DNA of 32,147 nucleotides from an uncultured Eubacteriales bacterium (GTDB taxonomy: Bacteria; Bacillota; Clostridia; Christensenellales; Aristaeellaceae), in NCBI GenBank assembly GCA_944349545.1, contig CALVNG010000020.1:1-32147 (forward strand). Direction: 5' to 3'. The notes under the pieces were generated by a model that saw nothing but the letters and a program-made list of their open reading frames with translations, was not told where the DNA came from and ran no database searches. Below, piece by piece: positions 25,249-32,147 of this stretch (position 1 is the stretch's first letter; each line of letters begins with the position of its first letter). The position numbers were made by a program, and so were the translations under genes.

Positions 25249-25904
25249 AGGAAACAATCTCCACGCCCAGCAGCCCGGCCAGCTCAATGACCTGCGCCGC
25301 CGTGACCCTCGCTCCGCGCAGGTCGTAGAGCGAAATGCTCCATCCTCCGATGCGGCAGGTGGTCATGTCAAGGCCCATGAGCGGCGTGCGCGCCCACTGC
25401 GCGCGCTCCAAATCCGAATGGTCAAATCGCGCCTTGAGCAGCCGCACCTCCGACCACAGGCTTTCCCGCAGGCGGCATTCGGAAAATACGACGCGGTCCA
25501 GTTTGCACTCCGCAAAGGAGACGTAATCCAGCATGCAGCCGTCAAAGGCCACGTTCATCAGCGCGCCCTGCATGATCTCCAGCCCTGTCATGCGGCAGCC
25601 CCGAAAGCGCGCGCTGGATCGCCGCGTTTTGCAGCCGCGCGTTGCTCCATTCGCATTTGTCAAACGTGCAATCCACAAAGCTGACGCGCTTGAAATCGTT
25701 GTCGCCGAACCGGCAGCGCTCAAAGGCGCAGCCGCGCACATCCAGCGTTTTGCCGGAGAGGCCGTCCATTTCTCCGTCCGCAAAGCGCATGCCCTCCAGA
25801 TCTCCGTCTCCGTCCAGCGCCGCTGCCGCAGCCTGTGCAAGCGAAGCACCCTGCGTAAGCTGCGGGGGCAGAGAAGGTCCCATAAGCCGCCATTCTTCCT
25901 TCAT
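25247..25904 (-). pseudogene. Pentapeptide-repeat protein gene with a frameshift
   Basis: Two overlapping minus-strand frames together encode one pentapeptide-repeat protein. The first begins at the ATG at 25904 (GGGAGGA 7 nt upstream) and carries repeats such as CAFERCRFGDNDFKRVSF; the second continues with GCMLDYVSFAECKLDRVVF to the stop at 25247. The switch is at a run of four GC dinucleotides (25607-25614). Adding one GC unit restores a single 219-residue frame and keeps the five-residue spacing of the central hydrophobic residues (I-Q-R-A-R-F, then M, then I) without a break, whereas a 1-nt deletion would not. So the likely event is loss of one GC unit by slippage, or a sequencing error. 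Pentapeptide proteins form right-handed beta-helices; some mimic DNA and protect gyrase, but function here is unknown. Confidence 0.8.
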
Positions 25905-25929
25905 GACGCATTCCTCCCGTTCTCCACCT

Positions 25930-25959
25930 ATTATACGGGCTTTGCATCCCGCCACACAA
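25930..25959 (-). promoter_or_regulatory. Promoter of the pentapeptide-repeat gene
   Basis: Minus direction: TTGTGT (25959-25954), an 18-nt spacer and TATAAT (25935-25930). It is intact although the gene is frameshifted. It diverges from the pfkA promoter 26 nt away. Confidence 0.72.
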
Positions 25960-25985
25960 GAGCGCCGTCATTCAAAAATCCTGCG

Positions 25986-26014
25986 TTGTCATCCTGGCCC
26001 GCGCGTGTTATAAT
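25986..26014 (+). promoter_or_regulatory. Promoter of pfkA
   Basis: TTGTCA (25986-25991), a 17-nt spacer and TATAAT (26009-26014), 39 nt before the start codon. Confidence 0.88.
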
Positions 26015-26053
26015 AAATGCCATAAACAGGCGATTCAGAAGGAGGAAAAAGCG

Positions 26054-27127
26054 ATGAAGCGCAGAATCGGCATCCTGACCAGCGGCGGCGACTGTCCCGG
26101 CCTTAACGCGGCCATCCGCGGCGTGGCGCGCGCAGCCTACGAGCTTTTTGACGCCGAGATCATCGGCATCCGCAACGGATACGGCGGACTCATCGAGGGC
26201 GAGTATCAGGAGATGAGCAAAAAGCAGTTCTCCGGCATTCTCACGCTGGGCGGCACCATCCTGGGGACCAGCCGTCAGCCGTTCCGCAACATGCGGGTCA
26301 TTGACGAACGCGGCGTGGACAAGGTGGCCGCCATGAAAAAGACCTATAAGGATTTGAAGCTGGACTGCCTGGTCACGCTGGGCGGCAACGGTACGCACAA
26401 GACGGCCAACCTGCTTAGCGAAGAGGGCCTCAATGTGATCGGCCTGCCCAAGACCATCGATAATGACATCTATGGCACGGACTTCACCTTCGGCTTCCAT
26501 ACGGCGGTGGATATCGCAACGGACGTCATCGACCGTATCCATACGACCGCCACCAGCCATGGCCGCTGCATGGTCATCGAGATCATGGGCAACAAGGCGG
26601 GCTGGCTGACGCTGTACGCCGGTCTGGCGGGCGGCGCGGACGTGATTCTACTGCCGGAGGTGCCCTACGACATTGAAAAGGTAGCCGAGGCTGTGGAAGC
26701 CCGCGCCAAGAGCAAGAAGGCGTTCAGCATCATCGCCGTGGCCGAGGGCGCCATGAGCGAGGAAGAGGCCAAAATGAAAAAGAAGGAGCGCGAAGCCTAC
26801 CGCGCTACGCTGCCCTATGACTGCATCAGCAAGCGCATCGCTGCGCAGCTGAGCGAAATGGTGGGCGTGGAGGCGCGCCATGTGGTGCCCGGCCACATCC
26901 AGCGCGGCGGCAGCCCCAGCGCCTACGACCGCGTGCTCTCCACCCAGTTCGGCGTGCATGCCGCCGAGCTCATCCGCGATGAGATCTATGGCGTCACAGT
27001 GGCCCTGGACGGCAACGAGATCATCCACAACAAGCTCAAGGACATCGCGGGCGTGCCCAAGCCCGTGCCCAAGGACGACCATGTGCTGGTCACCGCCCGC
27101 AACATGGGCATCTGCATGGGCGACTGA
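26054..27127 (+). CDS. pfkA: 6-phosphofructokinase
   Basis: Phosphorylates fructose-6-phosphate to fructose-1,6-bisphosphate, committing sugar to glycolysis. The 357-residue protein has the PFK start GILTSGGDCPGLNAAIRG, the catalytic PKTIDNDIYGT (residues 132-142) and the sugar-phosphate segments MGNKAGWLT and GHIQRGGSPSAYDR. The phosphoryl-donor loop reads GGNGT (110-114) instead of GGDGS (ATP) or GGDDS (PPi): the glycine that selects ATP is kept, the preceding Asp is Asn, and a Lys (K133) stands where pyrophosphate-type enzymes have one. This fits the mixed clade of clostridial PFKs; donor (ATP most likely) is not settled by sequence. GAAGGAGG lies 8 nt before the ATG. Single-gene unit with its own promoter and terminator. 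Confidence 0.93.
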   Translation: MKRRIGILTSGGDCPGLNAAIRGVARAAYELFDAEIIGIRNGYGGLIEGEYQEMSKKQFSGILTLGGTILGTSRQPFRNMRVIDERGVDKVAAMKKTYKDLKLDCLVTLGGNGTHKTANLLSEEGLNVIGLPKTIDNDIYGTDFTFGFHTAVDIATDVIDRIHTTATSHGRCMVIEIMGNKAGWLTLYAGLAGGADVILLPEVPYDIEKVAEAVEARAKSKKAFSIIAVAEGAMSEEEAKMKKKEREAYRATLPYDCISKRIAAQLSEMVGVEARHVVPGHIQRGGSPSAYDRVLSTQFGVHAAELIRDEIYGVTVALDGNEIIHNKLKDIAGVPKPVPKDDHVLVTARNMGICMGD

Positions 27128-27148
27128 TCGTTGCTTTCGCTGCTCCCG

Positions 27149-27188
27149 GCGGACGGCAGCCGCGCTCGAGGCGGCCGTCCGCTTTTTT
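27149..27188 (+). terminator. Terminator of pfkA
   Basis: GCGGACG pairs with CGTCCGC and inner GCCGC with GCGGC, with a small bulge; six T follow at 27183-27188. Confidence 0.88.
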
Positions 27189-27193
27189 AGCTC

Positions 27194-27222
27194 TTGCTTT
27201 CCTCGCGCAAACGGGGTACAAT
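27194..27222 (+). promoter_or_regulatory. Promoter of mgtE
   Basis: TTGCTT (27194-27199), a 17-nt spacer and TACAAT (27217-27222). The mgtE start lies about 220 nt downstream, an unusually long leader for this window. Confidence 0.72.
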
Positions 27223-27228
27223 CATTGC

Positions 27229-27449
27229 GGAAAACATCGAAAGGCAGGTGAACAGGATGGACGGCTGTGACAGTCATGATCGAAGAATCACCGTCGGTTG
27301 GAAGCGGCGCCGAAGCGTCGCTGGCCGAAAGCCCATGCGGCCGTTCGCCCTGTTGCCCGGGGTATAAACGGCTGCGCGGGCTTCCGGCGTTTTGGCTCGC
27401 CTTTCAACCGGCTCTTCCCAGGCAGACAAGGAAGGAGGAGGCGTTGAAG
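27229..27449 (+). ncRNA. Long structured 5' leader of mgtE, candidate regulatory RNA
   Basis: About 220 nt between the predicted transcription start and the mgtE ATG hold no normal gene but several helices. GGCA and ACAGG (27243-27246, 27252-27256) pair with CCTGT and TGCC (27349-27357), leaving GGTGA, which can pair with TCACC near 27288. Inside are an 8-bp hairpin, AGCGGCGC-CGAA-GCGTCGCT, and GGCCG...CGGCC. MgtE genes in Bacillota are often controlled by the Mg2+-sensing M-box riboswitch, but I do not see its conserved core sequence, so the class is open. A 36-codon ORF (27257-27367, preceded by AGGTGA) overlaps the structure and might be a leader peptide. No late terminator hairpin is evident before the SD, so control could be at translation. 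Confidence 0.45.
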
Positions 27450-28877
27450 ATGGAGCCGAAAATCCCTATGATGGAAGAAACCGCCCTGACCCCCAAGCCG
27501 GATTATGCGGCGGAGATCACCCGAATCGTCAAAAGCCCCGCATCCCCCAATGTAATGCGGGAGCGTCTGGAGGACTATCACGAAAAGGATATCGCCGAGG
27601 TGCTGCCCACGCTGACCCCGGCAGAGCGGAAAAAGCTGTATCGCATTTTGGATGCGGATATGCTCGCCAACACGCTGGAGCGTCTGGAGAGCGGGGAGGC
27701 CGCCGGATTTCTTTCGGAAATGGATCTGCGCAAGGGCGCCCGCACAATTGAAAGCATGGAATCCGACGCGGCGACGGAGATTCTTTCCGCGCTGGACCGA
27801 AAGAAAAAAAGCGATTTGCTCGAATGCATGGACGAAACCTCCAAAAAGGAGCTCGCCCTGATGCAGACTTTTGACGACGACGAAATCGGCAGCAAGATGA
27901 CCACCAACTACATCTCCGTGCGCGACAATCTCACGGTGAAACAGGCCATGAGCGCGCTGATTGAGCAGGCTGCCGAGAACGACAATATCTCCACCCTCTT
28001 TGTCAGGGACAGGGACGATGTGTTTTGCGGAGCGATTGACTTGAAGGAGCTGATCATCGCCCGGCCGGAGACCGATTTTCAGTCGCTCATCATGACCTCC
28101 TACCCCTATGTGTACGGGCATGAGGATATCGACGACTGCATCGAGCTGCTCAAGGACTATTCCGAGGACCTCGTTCCCGTGCTGGACAATAACAACCATC
28201 TGCTGGGCGTGATTACCTCTCAGAACATGGTGCAGGTCGTGGACGACGAAATGGGCGAGGACTACGCCCGTCTGGCGGGCCTGACCGCCGAGGAGGACCT
28301 GACCGAGCCGCTCAGGCAGAGTATGCGCAAGCGCCTGCCGTGGCTGTTTGTGCTGCTGGGGCTGGGCCTGCTGGTATCCACGGTGGTGGGCGCGTTTGAG
28401 CAGGTGGTATCGCAGCTTACGCTGATCATGTGCTTTCAGTCGCTCATTCTGGACATGGCCGGCAACGTGGGCACCCAGTCGCTGGCGGTGACCATCCGCG
28501 TGCTGATGGATGAAAACCTGACCTTCCGGCAAAAATTCGGCCTGGTGGTCAAGGAGGTGCGCATCGGCTCGGCCAACGGGCTGCTGCTGGGGCTGGCGTC
28601 CTTTGTGCTCATCGGCCTGTACATCTGGCTGTTCCGCGGACGCGATCTGCTGACGGCCTTCGCTGTGTCCGGCTGCATCGGCATTTCACTGCTGCTGGCC
28701 ATGGCCATCTCCAGTGCGGTAGGCACGCTGATCCCCCTGTTTTTCAAGAAGATCAACATTGACCCCGCGGTGGCTTCCGGCCCGCTGATCACCACCGTCA
28801 GCGACCTTGTGGCCGTGGTGACCTATTATGGTCTGAGCTGGATTTTCCTTTTGCAGATCATGCACCTGGCCGGCTGA
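27450..28877 (+). CDS. mgtE: Magnesium transporter MgtE
   Basis: A Mg2+ channel/transporter of the inner membrane. The 475-residue protein has the cytoplasmic MgtE N domain (about 20-135), a tandem CBS-domain pair (about 145-265, including SVRDNLTVKQAM and LDNNNHLLGVIT) that senses intracellular Mg2+, the plug helix, and five C-terminal membrane helices from about residue 295. The pore region has LDMAGNVGTQSLAV and the Asp-containing last helix TTVSDLVAVVTYYGLSW, matching the ion site of the family. I chose the ATG at 27450 because AAGGAGGAGG stands 8 nt upstream; the frame is open further up but without a better start. The long leader suggests riboswitch or leader-peptide control. A flavodoxin-like gene begins 32 nt after the stop. 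Confidence 0.95.
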   Translation: MEPKIPMMEETALTPKPDYAAEITRIVKSPASPNVMRERLEDYHEKDIAEVLPTLTPAERKKLYRILDADMLANTLERLESGEAAGFLSEMDLRKGARTIESMESDAATEILSALDRKKKSDLLECMDETSKKELALMQTFDDDEIGSKMTTNYISVRDNLTVKQAMSALIEQAAENDNISTLFVRDRDDVFCGAIDLKELIIARPETDFQSLIMTSYPYVYGHEDIDDCIELLKDYSEDLVPVLDNNNHLLGVITSQNMVQVVDDEMGEDYARLAGLTAEEDLTEPLRQSMRKRLPWLFVLLGLGLLVSTVVGAFEQVVSQLTLIMCFQSLILDMAGNVGTQSLAVTIRVLMDENLTFRQKFGLVVKEVRIGSANGLLLGLASFVLIGLYIWLFRGRDLLTAFAVSGCIGISLLLAMAISSAVGTLIPLFFKKINIDPAVASGPLITTVSDLVAVVTYYGLSWIFLLQIMHLAG

Positions 28878-28909
28878 AAGGGACGACCCGTTTCCTTTGG
28901 AAGGTGGAT

Positions 28910-29371
28910 ATGTTGAGCAAAGCCGTGGTTATATACGCATCCGTTCATCATCGCAACACGCTGAAGCTGGTCCGGGCCGTGGCGGAGCGCATCCATGCCG
29001 ACACGGTGGACCTGCTCAGGGACGCGCTCCCTGACCTCACCGGATACGACTGCGTGTTTTTCGCGTCCGGCATCTACTTCAACACCTTCCACCGCTCTTT
29101 GATGGATGTTATCGGACGGACGGCGTTCGATGGCAAGCGGGCCTGCCTTTTGTATACCTGCGGCCTGCGATACCGGGACTACGCCAGGCCGGCGGCCCGG
29201 CTGCTGGTGCGGCAGGGCGCGGCGTATGGGGGCAGCTTCGGCTGCCGGGGGTTGGATACCTACGGCATGCTGAAAAGGATCGGCGGCATCGCCAAGGGAC
29301 ATCCCAATCAGACGGACCTGGAAAGGGCGGCGGCCTTTGCGGTGTCGGCCGTCGGCGAGCACATCCCGTGA
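28910..29371 (+). CDS. Flavodoxin-like protein
   Basis: A 153-residue single-domain protein with the flavodoxin fold: a first strand and FMN phosphate loop AVVIYASVHHRNTLKLVRAVAE, the 50s loop FFASGIYFNTFHRSLMDVI and the 90s loop CLLYTCGLRYRDYARPAARL. The phosphate loop is SVHHRNT rather than the canonical T-x-T-G-x-T, a pattern also seen in clostridial flavodoxin-family proteins of the menaquinone-independent protoporphyrinogen-oxidase-like type. It probably carries electrons or reduces a quinone or metal substrate; the partner is unknown. GGAAGG precedes the ATG at 28910; a GTG two codons upstream is a poor alternative. It is close behind mgtE and may be cotranscribed. Confidence 0.82.
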   Translation: MLSKAVVIYASVHHRNTLKLVRAVAERIHADTVDLLRDALPDLTGYDCVFFASGIYFNTFHRSLMDVIGRTAFDGKRACLLYTCGLRYRDYARPAARLLVRQGAAYGGSFGCRGLDTYGMLKRIGGIAKGHPNQTDLERAAAFAVSAVGEHIP

Positions 29372-29399
29372 GGCGCAAATGCGGATAAACGCATAAAAG

Positions 29400-29442
29400 T
29401 CGGCCCCCGGAAGGAAGCGGAGCAGCTTCTTCCGGGGGCCGA
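29400..29442. terminator. Bidirectional terminator between flavodoxin and metQ
   Basis: A very stable stem: TCGGCCCCCGGAAG-GAAGC pairs with GCTTC-TTCCGGGGGCCGA, with one bulged G. The minus strand has a CTTTTAT tail and the plus strand a weaker TGTTCATTTG, so it serves mainly the met operon but suits both converging units. Confidence 0.88.
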
Positions 29443-29478
29443 TGTTCATTTGAAGGCGGCTTTTAATAGCCTGGGCGC

Positions 29479-30297
29479 TTATTCGGCGGCGGGCACCTCG
29501 AAGGTGGGCGCGAAGCCGCTGTCCACGATCAGATCATAGACCTTCTGGGTGTAAATGACCTGCTCCAGCGCCTTGACCCACTCGGCCTCGGCGTTTTCGG
29601 GCTTGACCACGACCACGTTCACATAGGCCTCGGCGGCTTCGCTGTCGGCGGTCTCGGCATAGAGGCCGTCCACGTAGGGCACCAGGTCCACCAAAGTGGC
29701 GTTGTTGCCGTTGATGACCGCGTAGGCCACATCGGCGCGCGCGCCGGGGATCAGCTCGGCGTTGAGCTCCTGAATGTTCAGGTTATAGGGATTTTCCACG
29801 ATGTCGGCGGGGGTGCAGGTGCTCTCCAGTGTGGTGCCCTCGGGCAGGGTGATCAGGCCGGCCGCCTGCAGAAGCAGCAGCGCGCGGTTCTCGTTCACCG
29901 GGTCGTTGGGCACGGCGATGGCGTCGCCGTCGGCGATGTCGTCCAGGCTGGTCTTGGTGCCGGCATAGATGGCCATGGGCTCAAAGTGCGTATAGACCAC
30001 GGGCACCAGCTGCTCCTCCTCGCTGACCTCGGCATTGTAGCCGGCCAGATAGGGCAGGTGCTGGAAGAAGTTGGCCATCACGTCGCCCGCGGAGGTGGCG
30101 GGGTTCTCCACCACATAGTCGCTCACGACGGTGATTTCAAGGTCATAGCCCAGCGCGGCCAGGTCGTCCTTGACCAGCTCAAGCACCTCGGCATGGGGGT
30201 TCTCGGTGGCGATAATGGTGAGGGGCTCGCCCGCGAAGGCGGAGGTCAGGGACAGGGACAGCGCCAGGGTCAGGACGATAGCCAGAATCTTTTTCAT
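29479..30297 (-). CDS. metQ: MetQ/NlpA-family methionine-binding protein, no lipobox
   Basis: Substrate-binding protein of the MetNIQ-type importer for methionine. The 272-residue protein has a signal peptide (about 1-22) and a two-lobed domain with the family segments TIIATENPHAEVLELVKDDLAALGY (first lobe), DVMANFFQHLPYLAGYN and AIAVPNDPVNENRALLLLQAAGLI. In Gram-positive bacteria MetQ is normally a lipoprotein with Leu-x-x-Cys at the signal end. Here the signal ends SAFAGEP, a type I (AxA) site with no cysteine, and the only later Cys (ESTCTPAD) is far inside the fold. It may therefore be released or anchored otherwise. AAAGGAGA stands 7 nt before the ATG. Last gene of the metNIQ operon, 21 nt after metI. 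Confidence 0.9.
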   Translation of the reverse strand: MKKILAIVLTLALSLSLTSAFAGEPLTIIATENPHAEVLELVKDDLAALGYDLEITVVSDYVVENPATSAGDVMANFFQHLPYLAGYNAEVSEEEQLVPVVYTHFEPMAIYAGTKTSLDDIADGDAIAVPNDPVNENRALLLLQAAGLITLPEGTTLESTCTPADIVENPYNLNIQELNAELIPGARADVAYAVINGNNATLVDLVPYVDGLYAETADSEAAEAYVNVVVVKPENAEAEWVKALEQVIYTQKVYDLIVDSGFAPTFEVPAAE

Positions 30298-30318
30298 GAT
30301 TGGTTCTCCTTTCCAAAG

Positions 30319-30981
30319 TCAGCGTCGTTTATGGTCCAGGCCGCGGGTGAAGCGCGTGCCAAAGACGGTGATGATCTGCACCAGCGCAACCAAAAGCAGG
30401 CTGGCGGAATACATGATGTCGAACTTGCGCACGTTGAGGCCCTTGACGATGGCCAGCGCGCCCAGGCCGCCGCCGCCGGCCGCGCTGGCCATGGCGGTAT
30501 AGCCCAGAATGGTGGTGATGCTGATGGCTGCGCCGTTGACCAGCGAGGGCACGGCTTCGGGCAAAAGCACCTTGAAGATCAGCTGCAGGTTGGTCGAGCC
30601 CATGGACTGGGCGGCTTCGATGATGCCGTGATCGACCTCCTCCAGCGAGCTTTCCACCATGCGGGCGATGTAGGGGAAGGCGCTGATGACCAGCGGGAAG
30701 ATGATGGACTTGGTGCCGATGGCAGTGCCGACCACGATGCGCGTCACGGGGAAGAGCACCGCCAGCATGATGATGAAGGGAATGGAGCGCAGGAAGTTAA
30801 TCGCCACCCCCAGAATGGCGTTGAAGGTGGGGGAGGGCATGATGCCGCCACGTCGGGTCACCACCAGCAAAACGCCCAGCGGCAGGCCGATCAGATAGGC
30901 GATCGCGCTGCTCCACAGGGTCATGTACAGCGTTTCCACCGTACCTTCCCAGAGCATGGGCAACAGCTTATCCCAGGTCAT
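30319..30981 (-). CDS. metI: Methionine ABC transporter permease
   Basis: Membrane subunit of the D/L-methionine importer. The 220-residue protein has five membrane spans, starting with one at about residues 20-42. The EAA-type coupling loop reads EAAQSMGSTNLQLIFKVLLPEAVPSL, as in MetI. The N-terminal TVETLYMTLWSSAIAYLIGLPLG and the FLRSIPFIIMLAVLFPVTR region are characteristic of the family. Its ATG overlaps the metN TGA (ATGA), so the two are translationally coupled. metQ follows. Confidence 0.95.
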   Translation of the reverse strand: MTWDKLLPMLWEGTVETLYMTLWSSAIAYLIGLPLGVLLVVTRRGGIMPSPTFNAILGVAINFLRSIPFIIMLAVLFPVTRIVVGTAIGTKSIIFPLVISAFPYIARMVESSLEEVDHGIIEAAQSMGSTNLQLIFKVLLPEAVPSLVNGAAISITTILGYTAMASAAGGGGLGALAIVKGLNVRKFDIMYSASLLLVALVQIITVFGTRFTRGLDHKRR

Positions 30982-31985
30982 GGCACATGCACCTCCTCAA
31001 CCGTCAGGCCCTCGCGGGTCAGGTACTCCATCACGCGCTTGACATCCTCAGGGTCCTGCGGACGGGCGATCATCATCTGCCCGTAGGCCTTCTGGTTGAG
31101 CTGGCGGATGTCGGCGGAGAGGATGTTGACCTCCAGCCCGCAATCCTTGACCAGCTTGCTGATGATGGGCTTTTCGGCGGCCTCGCCGTCAAAGACGATG
31201 CGGATGGCCGGCTGCGGCGGGATCTCCTCCTGATCGGGCAAAATGCCAAACAGCCTTCGACCGGCCGCCGACTTGGTGTGCATGAACACGTCGTCCACGG
31301 TGCCCTGCTCGGCGAGCTTGCCGCCGTCCAAAATGGCGACCTTGTTGCAGATCTGGCGGATGACGGCCATCTCGTGGGTGATGAGCACCACCGTGATGCC
31401 CAGCTCCCGGTTGATCTTCTGCAGCAGGGCCAGAATGCTCTGCGTGGTCATGGGGTCCAGGGCGCTGGTGGCCTCGTCGCAAAGGAGCATCTCCGGGTCG
31501 CTGGCCAGCGCGCGGGCGATGGCCACCCGCTGCTTCTGCCCGCCGCTAAGCTGCGCCGGATAGGCGCCGGCCTTGTCCTCCAGCCCCACGATGCGAAGCA
31601 GCTCGATCACCCGTTCGTTGGCCTGCTTCTTGGGCACCCCGGCGATCTCCAGCGGGTAGCGCACGTTTCGCGCCACGGACTTTTGCATCAGCAGGTTGAA
31701 CTGCTGGAAGATCATCGCCATGCGGCGGCGGGTCTGGCGAAGCTGCTGCTTGCTCATGGCCAGGATGTTTTCGCCGTCGATGAAGATCTGCCCGTCCGTG
31801 GGGGTATCCAGACGGTTGAGGCAGCGGATCAGCGTGCTCTTGCCCGCGCCGCTCATGCCGATGATGCCGTAAATGTCGCCCTTGTCGATGGTGAGGCTGA
31901 TGTTGCTCAGCGCGTGCACCTCGCCGCCGGGTATGGGGTAATCCTTGCACAGGCCGCGTATCTCGATCTGCGGTTTCTGATCCAT
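30978..31985 (-). CDS. metN: Methionine ABC transporter ATP-binding protein with NIL domain
   Basis: Drives methionine import. The 335-residue protein has Walker A GMSGAGKST (about 43-51), the Q-loop in IFQQFNLL, the signature LSGGQKQRVAIARAL, Walker B LLCDEATSALDP and the H-loop ITHEM. The C-terminal NIL domain (about 255-335), which binds methionine and inhibits transport when it is plentiful, is present. I chose the ATG at 31985, with AAAGGTG 8 nt upstream; the frame is open further up but crosses the attenuator hairpin. A terminator-type hairpin ends 28 nt before the start with no space for a promoter, so the operon is probably controlled by attenuation in its leader. Confidence 0.95.
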   Translation of the reverse strand: MDQKPQIEIRGLCKDYPIPGGEVHALSNISLTIDKGDIYGIIGMSGAGKSTLIRCLNRLDTPTDGQIFIDGENILAMSKQQLRQTRRRMAMIFQQFNLLMQKSVARNVRYPLEIAGVPKKQANERVIELLRIVGLEDKAGAYPAQLSGGQKQRVAIARALASDPEMLLCDEATSALDPMTTQSILALLQKINRELGITVVLITHEMAVIRQICNKVAILDGGKLAEQGTVDDVFMHTKSAAGRRLFGILPDQEEIPPQPAIRIVFDGEAAEKPIISKLVKDCGLEVNILSADIRQLNQKAYGQMMIARPQDPEDVKRVMEYLTREGLTVEEVHVP

Positions 31986-32013
31986 CCTTTGCACACCTTT
32001 CTGCTGGCCGATG

Positions 32014-32047
32014 AAAAAGCCCACTTCGCGCATTTGCGAAGCGGGCT
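32014..32047 (-). terminator. Attenuator-type terminator before metN
   Basis: In the minus direction AGCCCGCTTCGC pairs with GCGAAGTGGGCT (12 bp, one G-T), loop AAATGC, followed by five T. It lies just upstream of the metN SD. It could instead end an upstream gene, but then metN would have no promoter. Confidence 0.8.
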
Positions 32048-32147
32048 TCAATGGCATGGCACCTGTCAAGCGACGCAACACAAATAGCACGGGCTGAAAT
32101 CGCACGCGCACATCATGTTCATTCGCATGGCACATAGGTTCGTCACG
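32048..32147 (-). promoter_or_regulatory. Truncated leader upstream of the met attenuator
   Basis: The 100 nt to the window edge contain no recognised gene. On the minus strand there is a TTGACA (about 32066) but no -10 at the right distance, and a CAGCCCG that could compete with the terminator 5' arm. I could not match the conserved cores of SAM-I (S-box) or T-box leaders; most of such an element would lie outside the window. Confidence 0.3.

Noticed and set aside
27229..27449. Canonical M-box (ykoK) riboswitch
   Set aside because: Position and gene suit it and an AGGTGA is present, but I cannot find the rest of the conserved core, so I list only a candidate structured leader.
32048..32147. 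SAM-I riboswitch or T-box before metN
   Set aside because: Neither conserved core is visible in the 100 nt present; the element, if any, is truncated by the window edge.

Overview
The window is a high-GC stretch of a Bacillota (Firmicutes) chromosome, most likely an uncultured or gut-type member of Clostridia. The evidence is the dgt-dnaG-rpoD-trmK-nif3-zinc-ribbon gene order, the nadD/yqeK-rsfS block, a DUF951 protein next to signal peptidase I, purine-rich Shine-Dalgarno (SD) sequences, and well-formed sigma-A promoters (TTGACA/17 nt/TATAAT). I see no phage, transposon, CRISPR array, tRNA or rRNA. Assignment below class level is a guess.

Layout. (1) 1-8405, minus strand: a macromolecular-synthesis cluster read right to left: dgt, dnaG (primase), rpoD (housekeeping sigma), trmK, a Nif3-like protein, a coiled-coil zinc-ribbon protein, pyrimidine-nucleoside phosphorylase, and a DUF5058 membrane protein cut by the window edge. 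(2) 8489-11065, plus: dnaX and rsmA, translationally coupled. (3) 11072-11905, minus: a membrane protein with a degenerate restriction-endonuclease-like core. (4) 12023-13373, plus: deoC plus a RbsD/FucU-type sugar mutarotase, with promoter and terminator. (5) 13438-15090, plus: a fused NadD-YqeK protein and RsfS. (6) 15099-17880, plus: four 11-bp direct repeats, then a membrane-anchored PDZ protein, an OmpR-type response regulator and a sensor kinase. (7) 17899-18079, minus: a 39-residue single-membrane-span protein with its own promoter and SD. (8) 18152-19142, plus: DUF951 and signal peptidase I. (9) 19171-22241, minus: an FtsX-type permease without an adjacent ATPase, followed by a TetR regulator, under a consensus promoter with two 26-bp palindromes. 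(10) 22291-25248, plus: a copper-efflux operon (CsoR, CopA) with two CsoR-type operators and a CopZ-like domain fused to the end of CopA. (11) 25247-25959, minus: a pentapeptide-repeat gene broken by a frameshift. (12) 25986-29371, plus: 6-phosphofructokinase, then mgtE behind a long, structured leader, then a flavodoxin-like protein. (13) 29400-32147, minus: the metNIQ transporter operon behind a terminator-type attenuator.

Most genes are housekeeping: replication, transcription, rRNA/tRNA methylation, NAD synthesis, nucleoside salvage, metal homeostasis and methionine uptake. The more unusual items are mainly regulatory or architectural: the internal SD and start codon before the CopZ domain, the twin TetR palindromes, the 11-bp repeat ladder, the 39-residue membrane protein, the mgtE leader with a possible leader peptide, a MetQ-like binding protein with no lipobox, the NadD-YqeK fusion with an altered HxGH motif, and the GC-repeat frameshift. 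I did not find a clearly new multi-gene defence or mobile system.
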